Source: Orthonyx spaldingii
Taxonomy: Eukaryota; Chordata; Aves; Passeriformes; Orthonychidae
DNA length: 64,000 nt
Direction of reading: 5' to 3'
NCBI GenBank assembly: GCA_013397795.1
Contig: VZTJ01000581.1
Span: 1 to 64,000 of the forward strand
In this document: positions 1-13,445 of the stretch, in pieces
Numbering within the stretch: position 1 is the first letter of the stretch
Layout: every line of letters begins with the position of its first letter
Made by a program: the position numbers and the translations under genes
Notes under the pieces: model-generated
Told to the model about the DNA's origin: nothing
Databases searched by the model: none
What the model saw: the letters and a program-made list of their open reading frames with translations, nothing else

Positions 1-78
1 GGGCTGCCGGCGCCGCTCCGCCACGGCAGCCTCCTGACGGGGGTTCCTCGGCCGCTCCGCATCCATCCGTACATCTAG
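1..78 (+). other. GC-rich edge segment, possible end of a coding exon
   Basis: The first 78 bases are far richer in G+C than anything in the following 10 kb. On the plus strand the frame starting at base 1 stays open for 25 codons and stops at TAG (76-78); about 21 of the 24 codons from CTG onward end in G or C, which is typical of avian coding exons near CpG-rich DNA. The translation begins GLPAPLRHGSLLTG and ends RPLRIHPYI. I do not recognise the protein. The minus strand is also open from an ATG near 66 toward the edge, so a first exon leaving the window to the left, or simply a CpG-island margin, are alternatives. The coding reading is an inference from composition only. Confidence 0.2.
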
Positions 79-2613
79 TGGGTTCCCACTCTTTGCCTCT
101 CCCTAATGGCTGTCTTCAGGATCCAGGCTGGATTCTAATCCTTCTTTTCCTTTTTTCCGTTGTTTTATTTTTTTTTCCCCTGTGGCAGTGGTAACTTCTG
201 CTATAACATTTAATACTTTTCTGGCCTTCTATGCTTTTCTTTCCTTGCCTTTTCCACCCTTTGCCTTTCACAAGTAGATAGGTCTCCTTTTTTAACTTGT
301 GCATTAACCGAGTAATTATTATCCTATTCTCTGAGATTTTTCTCTGCTTCAGTGATTCCATTGCAATGGTTTACGCTTTCTGAACCTCTGTGGTGTACAA
401 ATATGTATATGCATGTGTGTGCATTTTTCTTTACTGACTTTTCTTTGTATTTATTTATTTTTCCTATCCCAGGTAGTTTCTGACTAATTTTTAAAAACTG
501 GCCTTTATTAGGTTTCGATTCAGAAGAAAGAGGATTCTGGATTAAATCTGGAATTTTCTGGGGGTTCTTACGCAACTCTAGTCTTAAACTGGCAATACTA
601 ATATGAGTATTTTCTCTGTCTTTTGCTTGTCTCTTATATTGAAGCCTCTAGCAAGATAAGATACCAGTGATGAGTGACATAGTTTTGTACACTTTTGTGG
701 TCCTGTATAATATATGGAAGTCTGTCAGAGAAGTTATAGCTCAATATCATGTTCAGTGAATTCTGTCCACTACTGTCAGTGAGGATGAGTTGGAAAAAAC
801 CCTCACTTTCAATTCCTTTTTTTATTATTCTAAGGTTGCGGATTTCTGTTCCTTCATCACCATCTCCCACTGTCTTAACTATCCTAGTGGAAGAGAGAGA
901 ATGAACCCATCATTAGAAATGGATTTTGTCTGGGTACTCTATCCCATACAAACACAGAAGAAAATTGTGTGGATGGGTCTCCAGGCGTATTTCTGTTGGG
1001 CAAGTAATGTTGCAACTTGACATATCAAAGCTTCCCTCCATTGACTCAATTCACAGAAAATTATCATCTGGTCATTATTTCCAGTGTTACTAGGTTACAA
1101 GACAGCATTTAATCAGACGCCAGGAATAGTGACTGCATTAATTCTGATCTTATGAATAACTTATGAGGCTTCATTTCTCAATATTTCCAAAGTGAACATT
1201 GAAGCCAGAAGCATTTTTGCTAATAAATGTTTGGATTTTTTTTCACTGTAACTATTTATGACAATAGTAAAGAATTACTTGTGGAGAGGTGATTTTTACT
1301 GGTTATTTTTTTTACAGGTAGAGATGGCATTAAAAGAAATGTAGATTTTTTTTTTTAAGTCATAAGTACTTGTCTTTATGGTCTTTATCTTCCTTTGTGA
1401 AATTTGTAGGGCTATTTTTAAAAACTACTTTAAGGCAACCATGCCATACACATTGGGTTACACACTATTTTTCTGTTAGCTCACTTTTACTCAAAGTTCT
1501 TGTCAAAATACATTTTTCTTATGAATGACAGCTTTTAATGTTTGCTTCCCTTTTTAGCTTTGCATCATCAACATTTCTACAATGAAGTATTTGTATCTTT
1601 TCCTTTAATATAATCAAGAAATAACGGGATTTGTATGAGTACCAGTTTTATCTTTCTTTGAAAGGAAAGTGACACGCAGCTTTTAAGCAGGTTAAAATTT
1701 TGTTTGATTGTGTGTATCCTTTGCAAGGTCAGTTCCTGCTCTACTCCACCCCTGTAAGATTGTGAGCTGTTTTATGACATGTAGGTTCAGTGTTTAGTGC
1801 ATGGACAGTGAGTTATATTCAGTTAAAATAGTATTTTGTTACAGTACTATTATTGCTGTAGACTTTAAGTCAACCTAGCTGCATTTTGCATACCTGGTCT
1901 AGTTGTTCAACTATCTGCTAATTAACACCTTAATCTCTCTCAGTGTCTGTAGTAGACAAGCAAACAGATGAGGCACATCTGCAGTCTGAGTTGTTTCTGA
2001 GGTCTTTTCTTATTTGTTTTGCACTTCTTTTCACTCAGTCTCTCTTCTTTTAAGCGGAGCATAATGTATCCTTTTTCTTTCCCATACGGAGAGCTATCTG
2101 AACAGTACCATTACTATTGCGATATTTCACAGTTCTTTCTTAACTAATATAAGACAGGGAGTGAATTTTGAAGAAAAGAATTAGCTGCACAAATTTCTCC
2201 CCCTGTGTCTGCAACAGCACTGAAGGTGTATTTTTAGAGATAATGAAAGTTTCTCTTGCTCTTCCTCTCCCATTTATGAAAAGTTCTTTCAGGTACCTGG
2301 AGGACAGTATTTGAAAATAGTTTTTGAAAGGTGTATGTTGGCCCTGTTTTAGCACACAGCTGTATAATTTTAGTGTCAACCACTATATTTTGTCCTCCCC
2401 TAGAACATCTGGATAGACTCCTCATGGCTGTATAATTAGAGTTATAAGAAAATTTTCTAAGGGGATAAGCAGAATTATGTGTAAATGTGACACATAATTC
2501 TTCAGGCCTTCGGCAAACAGCAGAAGATTCAGACCCTACCATGAAAGCTTTCCGTTATAGCAGATAATTAACAAACTGGAGACGTTAGCAATACAAAGTT
2601 GCTGCATAAAATT

Positions 2614-2633
2614 AAAAAAAAAAAAAAAAAAAA
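2614..2633. repeat. Poly(A) homopolymer, 20 bp
   Basis: Uninterrupted run of 20 A. No recognisable retroposon body lies immediately upstream, so it is annotated only as a simple repeat. Confidence 0.85.
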
Positions 2634-5600
2634 CAACCAAAAATAAGCTCTGGGGACTTGAGCCTCTTAAATTTTCAGAAGTGCAAACAGATGACATCTG
2701 GTCCAACATAAAGACTGGGAGAAAGTTAGCCTATTTGGAAAAGTTTTGAAGCAGCAGAATGAAGCATGTTTTGTATCACAGCTTTATAGCATGCCACAAT
2801 GGTCGTTTTGATTTTGTAAGAGAAACCTGTAAACTGAATGTATTGTTTCATACGCTGCAGTTAGTCAAGCACCTTAAGGATGATAAGGCCATTCTGTTAC
2901 TTGGTGAACACCAGCGTAAATTTCCACTGCTGCCTGACTGAAGAGAAAATGGTCTGGGTCCTATATATTTTGATATATCTAGATATAGGCAGTATGTTGC
3001 TACTGAAATAATGATCATCAAAGAGCTAAATAACAATGCTGTGGTCTTCACTTATTAACAGGAGGGGACAGGCTGAGTGCTCCCTTTTCTCTGCAGAAGA
3101 CATAGACTGTGGGAGAGACATAGGGAAGTGACAGATGTGAATATGTTAAACCTATATCAAACCCATTAATACACTGATGCTCCACTGAGTGTTACTGGTT
3201 TTGTGAGGAACTGGTCCAAATTAAAACCAGAGGAACAGGTTCTTAAATTCAGTCTCCTGGTTACTGACAGAAGCAAGGATGAACTGATCATCAGAGGGTT
3301 CCTCTTTTCTGTGCATGCTTTGTGCAAGTGTGGTACAGTTTTGTATTTCCAGAGTCAGAATAAAGATGAGAAGGGATTTGCAGATTCTTATTTTCTCCTG
3401 GCTTTCCTAACCTTACGAGAGACAAGCCTAGGTAACCTGTTGTGAAATACAATGCATTGCTTTCGATGGTGTGATACAGCTACTAGTTAATATGCTGGGA
3501 AAAGAAAACCGTAATTTTCCTCATTCCTTCCAGCTTCTATGCACAGGAAGGATCTAGTGTCCTCTGGAGACTGATTTTACTTTCTACAAATATGGAGCAA
3601 AGTTCCTACTGCACATGGGAGCAAAATGCACAAAGGAGTAACGAGTGGAGAAAGATCTGTTTACCACTGCAGCTATCCCATGGTAATATGAGCTGTTGTG
3701 ATAGGGAACTAGTTAGGGAATGTGCTGATTCATAATCCTCAAAGTAGAGGAAAAAAGAAAAGGGAAATGAGACACTCTCTGAGCACCACAGAATTTTGAA
3801 AAAACAGCCCATAATTATAGCTGTATATTCCAGCAGCAATGAAAACTCAGTAGTAACAAAGATAAAACACCCTATCTCTCTAACCCATATCTCCAAAGAG
3901 CCATGAGCACAAAGGATGAAAAAACTGCCCTCCACTGAATTACAGAATGGTCAGGGTCCATGACTGCTGAATGCAGAACAGAAGTAGATACTAAATTTAG
4001 TTTCTTAACTCTTATTTCTATACCTAAATTTAAATGCCCGGATTTTTTCTCATAGATGTTGAACAGTTCCAGATTCCTCTGATTTATGTTGCTACTTAGA
4101 GAAAAAAAGAATTTTTTTGTTTAAGTATCTAACAGTAGTACACAGAATTCTGCCCTTATAGACCAGAGGTTTAGAGCTTACTTTGTAAAATAATTGGATA
4201 CCACTGTGCCTTCCAAAGATGGAAGGTGCTGCAAAAGAAAATATTTATTCTGTGTTTTCCGAATAATGGAGGAAATGAGGAGTAAAATTCCCATGGCCCT
4301 AAGTGTGCACTAACAAATATTTCATTTTTTTCTATCCTTCCCTCCCTAAGTTCAATGGAAATACACTAGAAGAGAAACTTAATGTGGGAAGCATCCTTGT
4401 CACTGAAAACCTTCTTAGAAGTATAGTGCAGCTATAACTACACCAGCAGTGAATTAAGCTTTTCATTGTTTTCAAATGAGCCTTCAGTCCTAGGTGATTT
4501 TTGTGTTGAGGAAAGTAACAGAAATCTAGAACTTATGACATTGGCAATTTATGTGTCTGACAGTATATGGCATTATCTTTTGTTCGAGAAAAATTGTGAC
4601 TCTGTGAAAGAAGTACTAGGAAGAGCAAAAGTTCCTGTAGTTTTCAGACCTCCAGTGCCTCCTGGAATAATCACTTGAGCATTTCAGAGTGACACAAGGA
4701 AAAAGGAGAAATTTGGATTGTTGCACAATGTACAAGACCATACAATAAATAATGTAATGCATAAGTAAAGCTGAATAACCTTATCCCCAAGAAACCTGAA
4801 TGACACTATTATCAAGTCTTTATTTGGTGAAGTGTGTATAACTGAATTTGTGAACTCATCTGAAAACAAAAACTAAACATACCAAACAAGCCTTTTTACA
4901 AATGAAAACAGGAAAAGGTCAGGAGAGAAGAAAAAGTTTGTAAATCTCTTTCTTGAGTCTGAGAAAATCTCAAATTATACTGTTAGTGTCAGTCTCCCAG
5001 AAGAGCTGTGAATTCTACTTTGCTGTGTTCCCTACCACACTACCCCATAGAAGAAAGCATTTGACCAGGAATGTCTGAAACGGATAGATTTTCTAGTAGC
5101 TGTGATTAAAATAGCACGGATCAGCATTCCCTAGTTTACCTAGTTACCCTACCTGCATCCTTCTTTACCCCCATGCCCATCCCAAGAGGATTAGATTCAT
5201 GATTTGACTTTGATGTTTTATCCTTTATATGACAGTTTACTAGGAACAGGTATCTGGAGCACTGTATATGAAAATAATACAAATGAAAGCTGAAATGAGG
5301 TTATTTCTTCAAGTACGACTGAAATAGCCTTCTTGACTTTTGTATTAATATGCTGAGTACCTGATAAATCTAGATATGTAAAGATGGCATTAACTTAATA
5401 AAATAAATTGATTTCATCTAATAATAAATTTTATTGATGGTGACTTGGCAGGTGAAAGCACAAATGAAAATGACTTTGAAACCTTTAAATGTTTTCTGAA
5501 GAAAGTGCAATTATCTGGTGAACTTTCATCTTAACAACAGAAAACTGAATCAATTGAACCAAGCTTGCAACATATAATTAATAATATACATATACACAGG

Positions 5601-6204
5601 TTTTAGTGTAACCCACAGAACATTAATTATAGCACTTATTTCACAGCTGTTCTATGAAAGCTCAAATAAAATGTGTCTACAATTAAAACTGAATATATAC
5701 TGACTTCATTAACTTAACAGCTGCACCAATAACCAATACCAAGGAACATACTCTACTTTGTTAATGTCTTGATACCATCTGCAACATTCAAAACTATTGA
5801 GTTTTAAAGCAGATGATGTCTTACTAGTATTGTGATCACAGCTACCACAATATGCTTACACATGCTACTAAAGTGAATTGATCTATTTCAAGGTAATTTC
5901 AAGGGTTATGAGCTGAACTGAAAGACAATTTCCTAAACAGAACTGTGGTTACTAGAAAGTCAAAGCCAGAAGTTCTTGGTGGCTTCTTCCCAATTCTTAT
6001 GCGCTCATACATGAATTTCTCATGTGTCCAAACAAGCCAAAATTCAACTTTGCAGCAAAAATAGGGTAGGAAATGGAATTAAGATAGGAAACTTTTGTGC
6101 TATCACTTACTTTTCAATGTTTTGACATAAAAATTCTGTCATTTTAGCCCATATTTCAAAGTATAACTTCCAACTTTAAAAAGGAAAAAGAAACCCACAT
6201 GCAT

Positions 6205-6219
6205 ACACACACACACACA
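6205..6219. repeat. (AC)n microsatellite, about 7.5 units
   Basis: Alternating A and C with no interruption, flanked by AT-rich unique sequence. Confidence 0.85.
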
Positions 6220-8950
6220 AAAATCAGAAATCCCATCATACAGAGAATCATAAAGACATTAAAGAAAATGTATTAAAATTTTAAATCTGCTTTACAAACT
6301 CTCCTAACACAAGCAATAATAGATGACAGCAGGCATAAAATCATACCCCAGAAAGGTGTGATTCCATTAAATGTGTACAACAGTGTGTTTTCAGCATCTG
6401 GTTCTCCTCTAGGCCTTGGTTTGGAATGTGGACTTAATCCATTCTATCTGCTTCTCTGAATATTAGCTAGTAATATCTGATGTATTACTATCTGTCTGTC
6501 ACTGCAAATATTGAAGTTATATCCTTACACGTTTGAGACCTCCCTGCCTATATAATTCTTTCAAATTTTCAGTACAATTCCTACTTTTCCATTATTACCT
6601 TCCTGCCATTTTTCCTGATTTTGTTCTTTTGTACTCTTCCTGTATTTTGGTCACAATTTATGACTTGTGTAGCTTTCACAGCTCTAATATCTGTGTTCCT
6701 TATGTTCTTCTTCCTAGAGTCCATTTCCTTGCTTATTAATTACACTCTTCCCCATCTTCAACCTTCTCGCACTCCCTCAGGTTCCTTGTCCCAATCTGCT
6801 CCTCCCCTCAACAGTTGTCTCTTGCCATCTGTTTTTTGTCCTTGACTCAGATGTTGTGATGTGGGTTTTTTTATTTTTCATGTTTCCTGCACTTCCATGT
6901 CACTTGAGCAGCAATGAAGAAATAACTATAGCTCTAGGAAAACAAACAATTAATTAGTTCACAGGTTCACATCCCATGGACCACATTAGCTGGCATTGAA
7001 ATTCAGGAAGAGTCTTCCTTGATCTTTATAACTGTGTTCTGGACCATATTGTCACTTTCCAGGTGTGAAACTTGCTTAGACAAGTCAAAGTTCTGAGATG
7101 GAAGGTAGAAACTGAGAGGAATGTGTCTGTCAAACCTTGAGAACTTTCCAAGCTGGTGTGAAAGGATATTTTTCAGTGGTTTCCAGAATGGAGAAAAAGC
7201 AGTTTTATCACTGGGATGCTATCAGAAACACCTCTGGCTTAAAATCAAATTCTGCTAAAAGGTCAGGATTTTGCTTTAAAATGTTCCTAAAGTAACTGCT
7301 GAATTTGTTATAGTTTAACATCAGTGAAAGAGTATTTTTCTGTTAGCTTTGTACAGAAATGGCTGAATCATTTTTTGCAGAAATGTTTGTAAAAATTAAA
7401 TAAATCATCTACCTGACAGACACCCAGTGGAGAAAATTTCAATCCAAATATACAATTTTGGTAAAGTTAAAAAGAGCTTCAATTGGAAACTTCCAATAAG
7501 AAGTATCAAAAAAGAATAACTCCAAAGACACTATGAGCTCCATCTATAATAAAATCTTTCTGTATAAAGTTATCAGCTATGTTATTAGCAATTGAAGGGA
7601 ATATTAAACATGCCTGTCTGTTTTCCTCTCAAAGTGTTAACATAAAGGATACAATGTAAGGACTTTAACTGTCTTCTTTGTAAAAGATGTAACAGGCTGG
7701 GTAACTGTTCAATATTTTCGTGCACGTGTTCCTTTAACCAGAAATGGCCACCCAGCCAGATGGATGGCTGCCTTGCTGCTTGTCCCTACAAGCTCAGTTA
7801 GATGGGATCATCTGCATGGGAGAACTGCCGGTCTCTAGGGGCCATCGAAATGCCAGAGAAGAGAAGACTGTGAAAAGTTTCAATTGTCTCACCAAACCAA
7901 AGTAGAGGGAGGGACAGAGAGAGACAGCTAACATGGAAACTGCAGTGTTGTAGAGAGCGTATCACAAAGGGGCTCAGGGACAGAGAAACCAGTTTTTATA
8001 GCCAGCCTAGGATTTGTCATTGAAAACACAGCACTCTGTAAGCACATAAAAGGAAATGGGGGGATTTTTGTTGCTGTTTTTTATCTTGTTCTCGGTTTTC
8101 ATTATTTTAAAAAGTCTGTTTTCTAGTTTCCATTTCCATTAAAAAAAACCAACTTCTGAGCTTAAGAGCACATGTAAGGAATTGAGGAGACAGATCCACC
8201 TCAGAGCTTTATTTTAAGGTTATATCTCAGAAAATTTATTTTAAAAACAATGCTCATATTCAATACTGAACTACTGAATGATTAGGTAAAGGATGTGCTA
8301 AGCATTTAGTAGGATTCCAGTTATTGTTCTGAAACATCAACCAATTAGTGTAAAACACCTTTAACATGGGAAAAATTGGAAATAGTATTATAAAATTAAC
8401 TGAAATTTTTTCTATAGAATATTAGAATAGGATTAAGATTTGGACAAACACATTTCTGTTTCTACTTGAACAGACTGAAAGCAAAATCATTTGGCAGATG
8501 TATAGTCCAGTACCGTTTAGTGAAATTTAAAGAGTGATGACAACATGTAAGAATTTTTTAGCATACTAATAGCATAATTTAAAGGCAGAAGCAATTTGTT
8601 AAGAATTAAATTGCATACTCTGCATGTGCAGTAAAAATGTTTTGTGCCCCTCAAAATGTTTTATTTTCTTAGGGAGTGTATATGTGTTAATTGAATAATA
8701 AACTTAGAAATAGAATTTTTGAAAGCATTATATTGTATTGTCTGCATTACAAATTCAAAATGTTGATAGACTAATCCTGCTCATATTAGGTATATAATGC
8801 ATATTATAGGATAATTGTGTTTTAAATGTACTTGATAGATTTTGGCATGCACTTTAAATGTCATGATACTATGAGAAGCAGCTGTAAAAAATGTCATCTT
8901 GATGCTTCATATTTATACTATGACTTCCACAGCAGTTCTGAAAGTCTGAA

Positions 8951-11260
8951 GGAGTGTTAACTGCCACTACTGCCATCTCAGGATGGTGTGTCAATATATT
9001 TCCCCCTGACACCTCCTTCTCCTCTACCAGTGCCAATTATGACACAGATGGTCTCCGGGGATTACTGACAATTTCCTTGATGATATGTGAGAGCTGCCAT
9101 TGCCCACTTGGAATGACTGCAACACTGACAGTGACTGAAAGGCGTGTGTCTTGGCTGTTAAGTGTATTTAATAGCAGTATGCCATTTTCTGTCATCTCTG
9201 GTACCTTAAGAAGAGTCATATTGTCTCCATATGTCTGTTCATGACAACTTTCTGAGTGTCAGTGTGGCTGAACTTTCCAGATGTGCACACGTGTCTGCAC
9301 ATGTGCAGCAGGAGCAATGAAATGTACAGGGCTGTTAATTGTGTTTGCTGTGTGTGTGCCAGAAGTTAAATGGCATTGATCAGGATTACTAAGGTGCCAG
9401 TAAAAGCAAACCTGTACTAGACAGCGAGAAATTAGTCACACTTGAGACTTGGAGCTCCTTTTTATATAGTGGAGCTGAATCTAGTTTGATTATTTTGTGA
9501 AATGAATCACAAGAAATGTAGTCTCAAATATGTATAATATCCTTAGTGATTCAAATAGGGAGAGGATTCATTTTAGGCATTTAAATTGGGTTCTGAAAAG
9601 TACCTAGAATTTCCATGGATGATTTACTTCAGAACCTGCAAAGAAGAGTATTAATAGTTCTGAAAAATTTCTGAAAACATGTAAGGTATTGTGAAAATCA
9701 GCCAAGTACGCAGCCGTGGCTGATCTGCCTATCAAGGACCTTATCAGAATTTCCTCACAGTCAAAAAAGATTCCCATTCATTTTACTAGCTTTTAAACAA
9801 AACCTCTAGTCTTCCTATAAATCAGTTAATAAAATTCAGGTATATTGTCAAACATTTATATTTGTAGCATGGTCAAAGGAATAATTCATTTTACATTTGT
9901 ATCTTTATATCAGTATTGGTGATATCAACATAGTGGTAGGAGGATTAAAACAAGTAAGAGGAAATGTAGATTTTCAGGGTAACTTGAAATCCCCAGATTC
10001 CATGAACCACCTCCTCCAATTTCTGTGGTTTTATGCAGGGAAGAAACTGAAATTACACTCTGAAACTGTTTCACATTTCAAGTCTCTATAAAATCTCAAT
10101 GACTGATCAGTTGTGTCTCTAATATCTTGTAGTTAAAGCACTGAACCAGTTTTCATGAGATCTGATTCCAATTTCTTGCCCTGCTATACATCCCTTGGGT
10201 GGGGGTGATTTGGTTTTTGAGTTCTTCATACTTACTTTTCCTGAATTTATAAAAATATACAGTATATTTTCTGAGCTGGAAGACTATGCAGTAATAATTC
10301 CTATTATGTATTCATAGTAGCGCTTAATGGAACACTCTGATTTTGGGTATTAGTTAGGAATAGAGTCTCTAGATGTCTGTTTCATGTACAGGTTTTTTTA
10401 ACTTTCTTTCAAGGTGAGCTGAAGATCTCTTTGTTAATTGATACCTAGGAATAATGTTTTAGCTCTGGAAATAACTATGCAATTCATTTAATAAAATAAA
10501 CTTATCGGAATATGTTTGGTTTGAATTCAATTTCTACACATGAGTGTTAATTAAAATTCACTCCTACTGATAATAACATTATTAACATGTATACAGCATA
10601 CAGTTAACGGAAACAGAAATAGAGGCAATTAGTGGAATTAGGTGTTTTCTCTACCAGGAAAGAATATCCCAAAGAGTAATTACTTATATGCATATATTCT
10701 CTGCAGATATTACTAATAGCATCATTAAATCAATATAACACCACTTTAGAAACACTAAACAGATTTAATGACTGGGGGTTTGATAGGGACTGCTTTATTT
10801 TTTTTTAAATTGTGTATGACTGCCAATAGATTTGGGCATTTTCATGTGGTAGTCGTGACCTGACTGTGTTTTGCATCACAGAAACTAAACTAATGTATGT
10901 GGAAGTGTGTTGCTGCCAAGCCGTTGTTTCTCAGGTGCTTTTGAAATGTTTGTTATCTTATTAAGTGACAACTGTGTAAGTATGTATGCTCATCTAAATG
11001 TTCTCACCTATTTTCTCAGAAATTTAATTTTGGTACTGTTATGTTAGATTTATTGCAAATACAGTATCTCAATATTGTCAATGTAGTACATAACACAAGC
11101 AGGTCTAAATGGTTATAATATAAGCAGATTCATCTAGAAATGTACAAGTTTACAGTTTTTGGCCTTGCAGGGTGCAAGGTGACAAAGCAACAACACCTGT
11201 GTAGCTGCTAATTTAGGATTTGATCTTCATATGTGACCAGTTCTTAGCGCTTTTACTTAC
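8951..11260. other. Unique non-coding DNA with one two-strand-open patch
   Basis: At 8954-9244 both strands have open frames (96 codons plus, 60 codons minus) and local GC is higher than around it. Neither translation resembles a family I recognise and there is no start, splice or repeat context that favours one. The rest, to 11,260, is AT-rich with nothing identifiable. Confidence 0.5.
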
Positions 11261-11500
11261 CCGTGCAGAAGTGGGTGTTCCCAGTTTTCAGACTGGATAT
11301 ATTCTGCAGGCATCCCTGCCAGTGAAGGATCCACCCAGGAACTGTCTACAGCCTCAGGAGAACCATTTACCCCGTTGGCCCACTCCTCAGCAGCATTTAA
11401 GACCCTTTTGCAGACCAATGTGTACCAAAGCCAATCGCAATCGTCACAGCTCCCCCTTCTCTGGCACACATTCATTATGTGAGCGCTCGGACAGCTCCAC
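11261..11500 (-). other. Exon-like island with a strong splice-donor match
   Basis: On the minus strand this 240-bp island is open for a frame of about 80 codons. It is bounded at its 3' side by CACGG|GTAAGTA (junction between 11,261 and 11,260), a near-ideal splice donor, and at its 5' side by TTACAG|GTGGAG (junction 11,501/11,500), a weak acceptor without a good pyrimidine tract. The translation contains CDDCDWLWYTLVCKR, and the longest minus frame continues upstream to 11,652. Local GC is near 50% against the mid-30s around it. I do not recognise the peptide. A lncRNA exon, a decayed exon or chance are all possible; a plus-strand frame of 103 codons (11,220-11,531) overlaps it, which weakens the coding reading. 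Confidence 0.22.
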
Positions 11501-11661
11501 CTGTAATTCCCACCTAGTGTTCTTACCTTAGAAGAAATCAAACTGCCCATCAAAGACAACAAATGAGAGGGTGTACATGTGGGGAGGTGTCTGAGAAAAA
11601 CCTGACTACCTTTTGTTGCCTTCACAGACACCAGTTGAATTACTGTGCACAATTTGCCATT

Positions 11662-13067
11662 TTAATATCTTGTCTGGGTGCTAGAAATGATGGCAAGAAT
11701 AGGCAAGTGGGGGGAAAAACACATTTTTGCTTTTCAGAAGATCAAGTGAAGCCAACAATAAATGAATTTAATGTAATTTTATAGCCCTTCTCTGCCCCTT
11801 CTGTTCTGGGGAAGGAATGAAGGACTTCGGTGGCTGTAAATGGTTTCACTCTGTTGTGTACATTGGGAGTTTGTGTAACCCACCATCCTATCCACACGGA
11901 GTACGGTACAATCATACCAAAACCCTTGGAATTCCAAGCCTTTCTCTTTTAGTAATATCCAATCTACAGTTTTACAAGGATTGATTCTCCTGATACTTCT
12001 GCAAGACAGATACAGTAAATAAATTTACAGAGGGAAATGCCATGACAAAATAGTTGAAAGGTTTTCCTGGAAGTGTTACACTCCATGTGAGAGAATTTAC
12101 AATTTAACAAGCCTGACTGCCAATCCTGCATTCAGACCTCAAATCCAAAAGACTCCTTGAAATTTAGATACTTGTTTTTATTAATGTAAATAGTGTGCTA
12201 TTATTTCAATTAAGTTAAGCTATTTCTGTTATCATCTTTTGGGCAGAACGATGTAGGAGATATGTGCTGTACAAATCCTTCTATGGATAAAATCGTAGTA
12301 AAAATCAATGTCAGGAAAATTAGGTGTGTGTGATTAAGGAAGCTAAACATGGCATTACATTACACAAATGGTCACCTTGTACTGATAGAGCAAGCTGACT
12401 GATTAAAGTCAATGTTAGGCAGGGTCTGTGCTAACACAAAGACAAAAGTAGAATTAATATTGAAATTACTGATATTTATATATTATCAATATGCTTTTAT
12501 ATACCTGACTGTTGTACTCCTGGAAGGACAATGAAAGATGCTGACAAGTCTTTACATTTAATTTTAAAAGGTGAAACTTGACAAGCATGCACTTAGGACA
12601 GCTAGGTGTTACACAGGTTGATGGTCATTGGAGTAGCAATTGCCAATATTGGGACTTGCAGAAGATGCTGCTCTATACATACGCTATAAAACAGTTCTGC
12701 AGGGGCATCCAGCTGTCCTTGGTAACATAAGATTCCAATCCCACAAGAAAACATGCAGGGAATGGAAGAAAACATGATACATAGAGAACATGAAGTGAAC
12801 TGAAATAAGAATTTAAACTTCAGACAATGCACAGCCAGATGGAAAAATGCAGAAAATGATGGGTAAATATCTCTAAGTTTTATATGCAATGCACAGACTT
12901 TCAGTTACTTCCCTTTTTCACATCTTCACATGCCATCTTTGACTTATTGTCAATGGATGCCATGGACATCCAATCAATGGCATTTCAAAAGTCTGTTAGC
13001 TGGGGAAGAATGACTTAGGTGCATGATTCCTTTTAAGAGCTAATTTCCTTCCTAGAAGCCAGTGCTT
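11662..13067. other. Unique AT-rich non-coding DNA
   Basis: No repeat family or gene recognised. A 95-codon minus-strand frame at 12,602-12,889 is hydrophobic and low in information content and is treated as chance. Confidence 0.55.
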
Positions 13068-13445
13068 AGAATCAGAATTGTTTCGTTTGGAAAAGACATT
13101 TAAGATTATTGAGTTCAACCATTAACCCAGCTCTGCCAAGTCTACCATTAAACCATGTCCCCAAGTGCCACATCTATACATCTTTTAAATTCCTCTGGGC
13201 ATGGTGACTCCACCACTTCCCTGGGCAAATTGTTCCAGTTTGTGACAACTCTTTAAGGAAAGAAATTTCTCATAATATCCAATCTAAACCTCCCTTGGTG
13301 CAACTTGAAGTTTTTTTTTCTTGTCCTGTCTCTTGTTACTGGGGAGAAGAGACTGACCACTACCTGAATATAACCTCCTTTAAGGCAGTTGTAAAGAGCG
13401 ATAAGGTCTCCCCCGAGCCTCCTTTTCTCTTGGCTAAGCAATCAT
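13068..13445 (-). mobile_element. CR1 LINE 3' end, 5'-truncated
   Basis: CR1 is a non-LTR retrotransposon (endonuclease plus reverse transcriptase) that dominates avian LINE content. The plus strand reads as the reverse complement of a CR1 3' end: AGAATCAGAATT tail, TTGAGTTCAACCATTAACCCAG, TTGTTCCAGT and CCAATCTAAACCTCCC blocks in the family order. On the minus strand, 13,253-13,441 still encodes the C-terminal ORF2 tail with EKRRLGGDLIALYN and HQGRFRLDIMRNFF. It is truncated in the ORF2 C-terminal region, as usual for CR1 insertions made by incomplete reverse transcription. No sign of current activity. Confidence 0.93.

Larger units (their letters stand above)
79..8950. other. Unique AT-rich non-coding DNA
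   Basis: No gene, RNA gene or recognisable transposon was found on either strand. Open frames are short and low in complexity. The stretch contains a poly(A) run (2614-2633), a short (AC)n run (6205-6219) and a pyrimidine-biased tract on the plus strand at about 6540-6860. The block 7730-8010 is somewhat more GC-rich but matches nothing I know. Confidence 0.6.

Noticed and set aside
8954..9244. 96-codon plus frame overlapping a 60-codon minus frame
   Set aside because: Open on both strands with no start context, splice signals or family resemblance; treated as chance in a slightly GC-raised patch.
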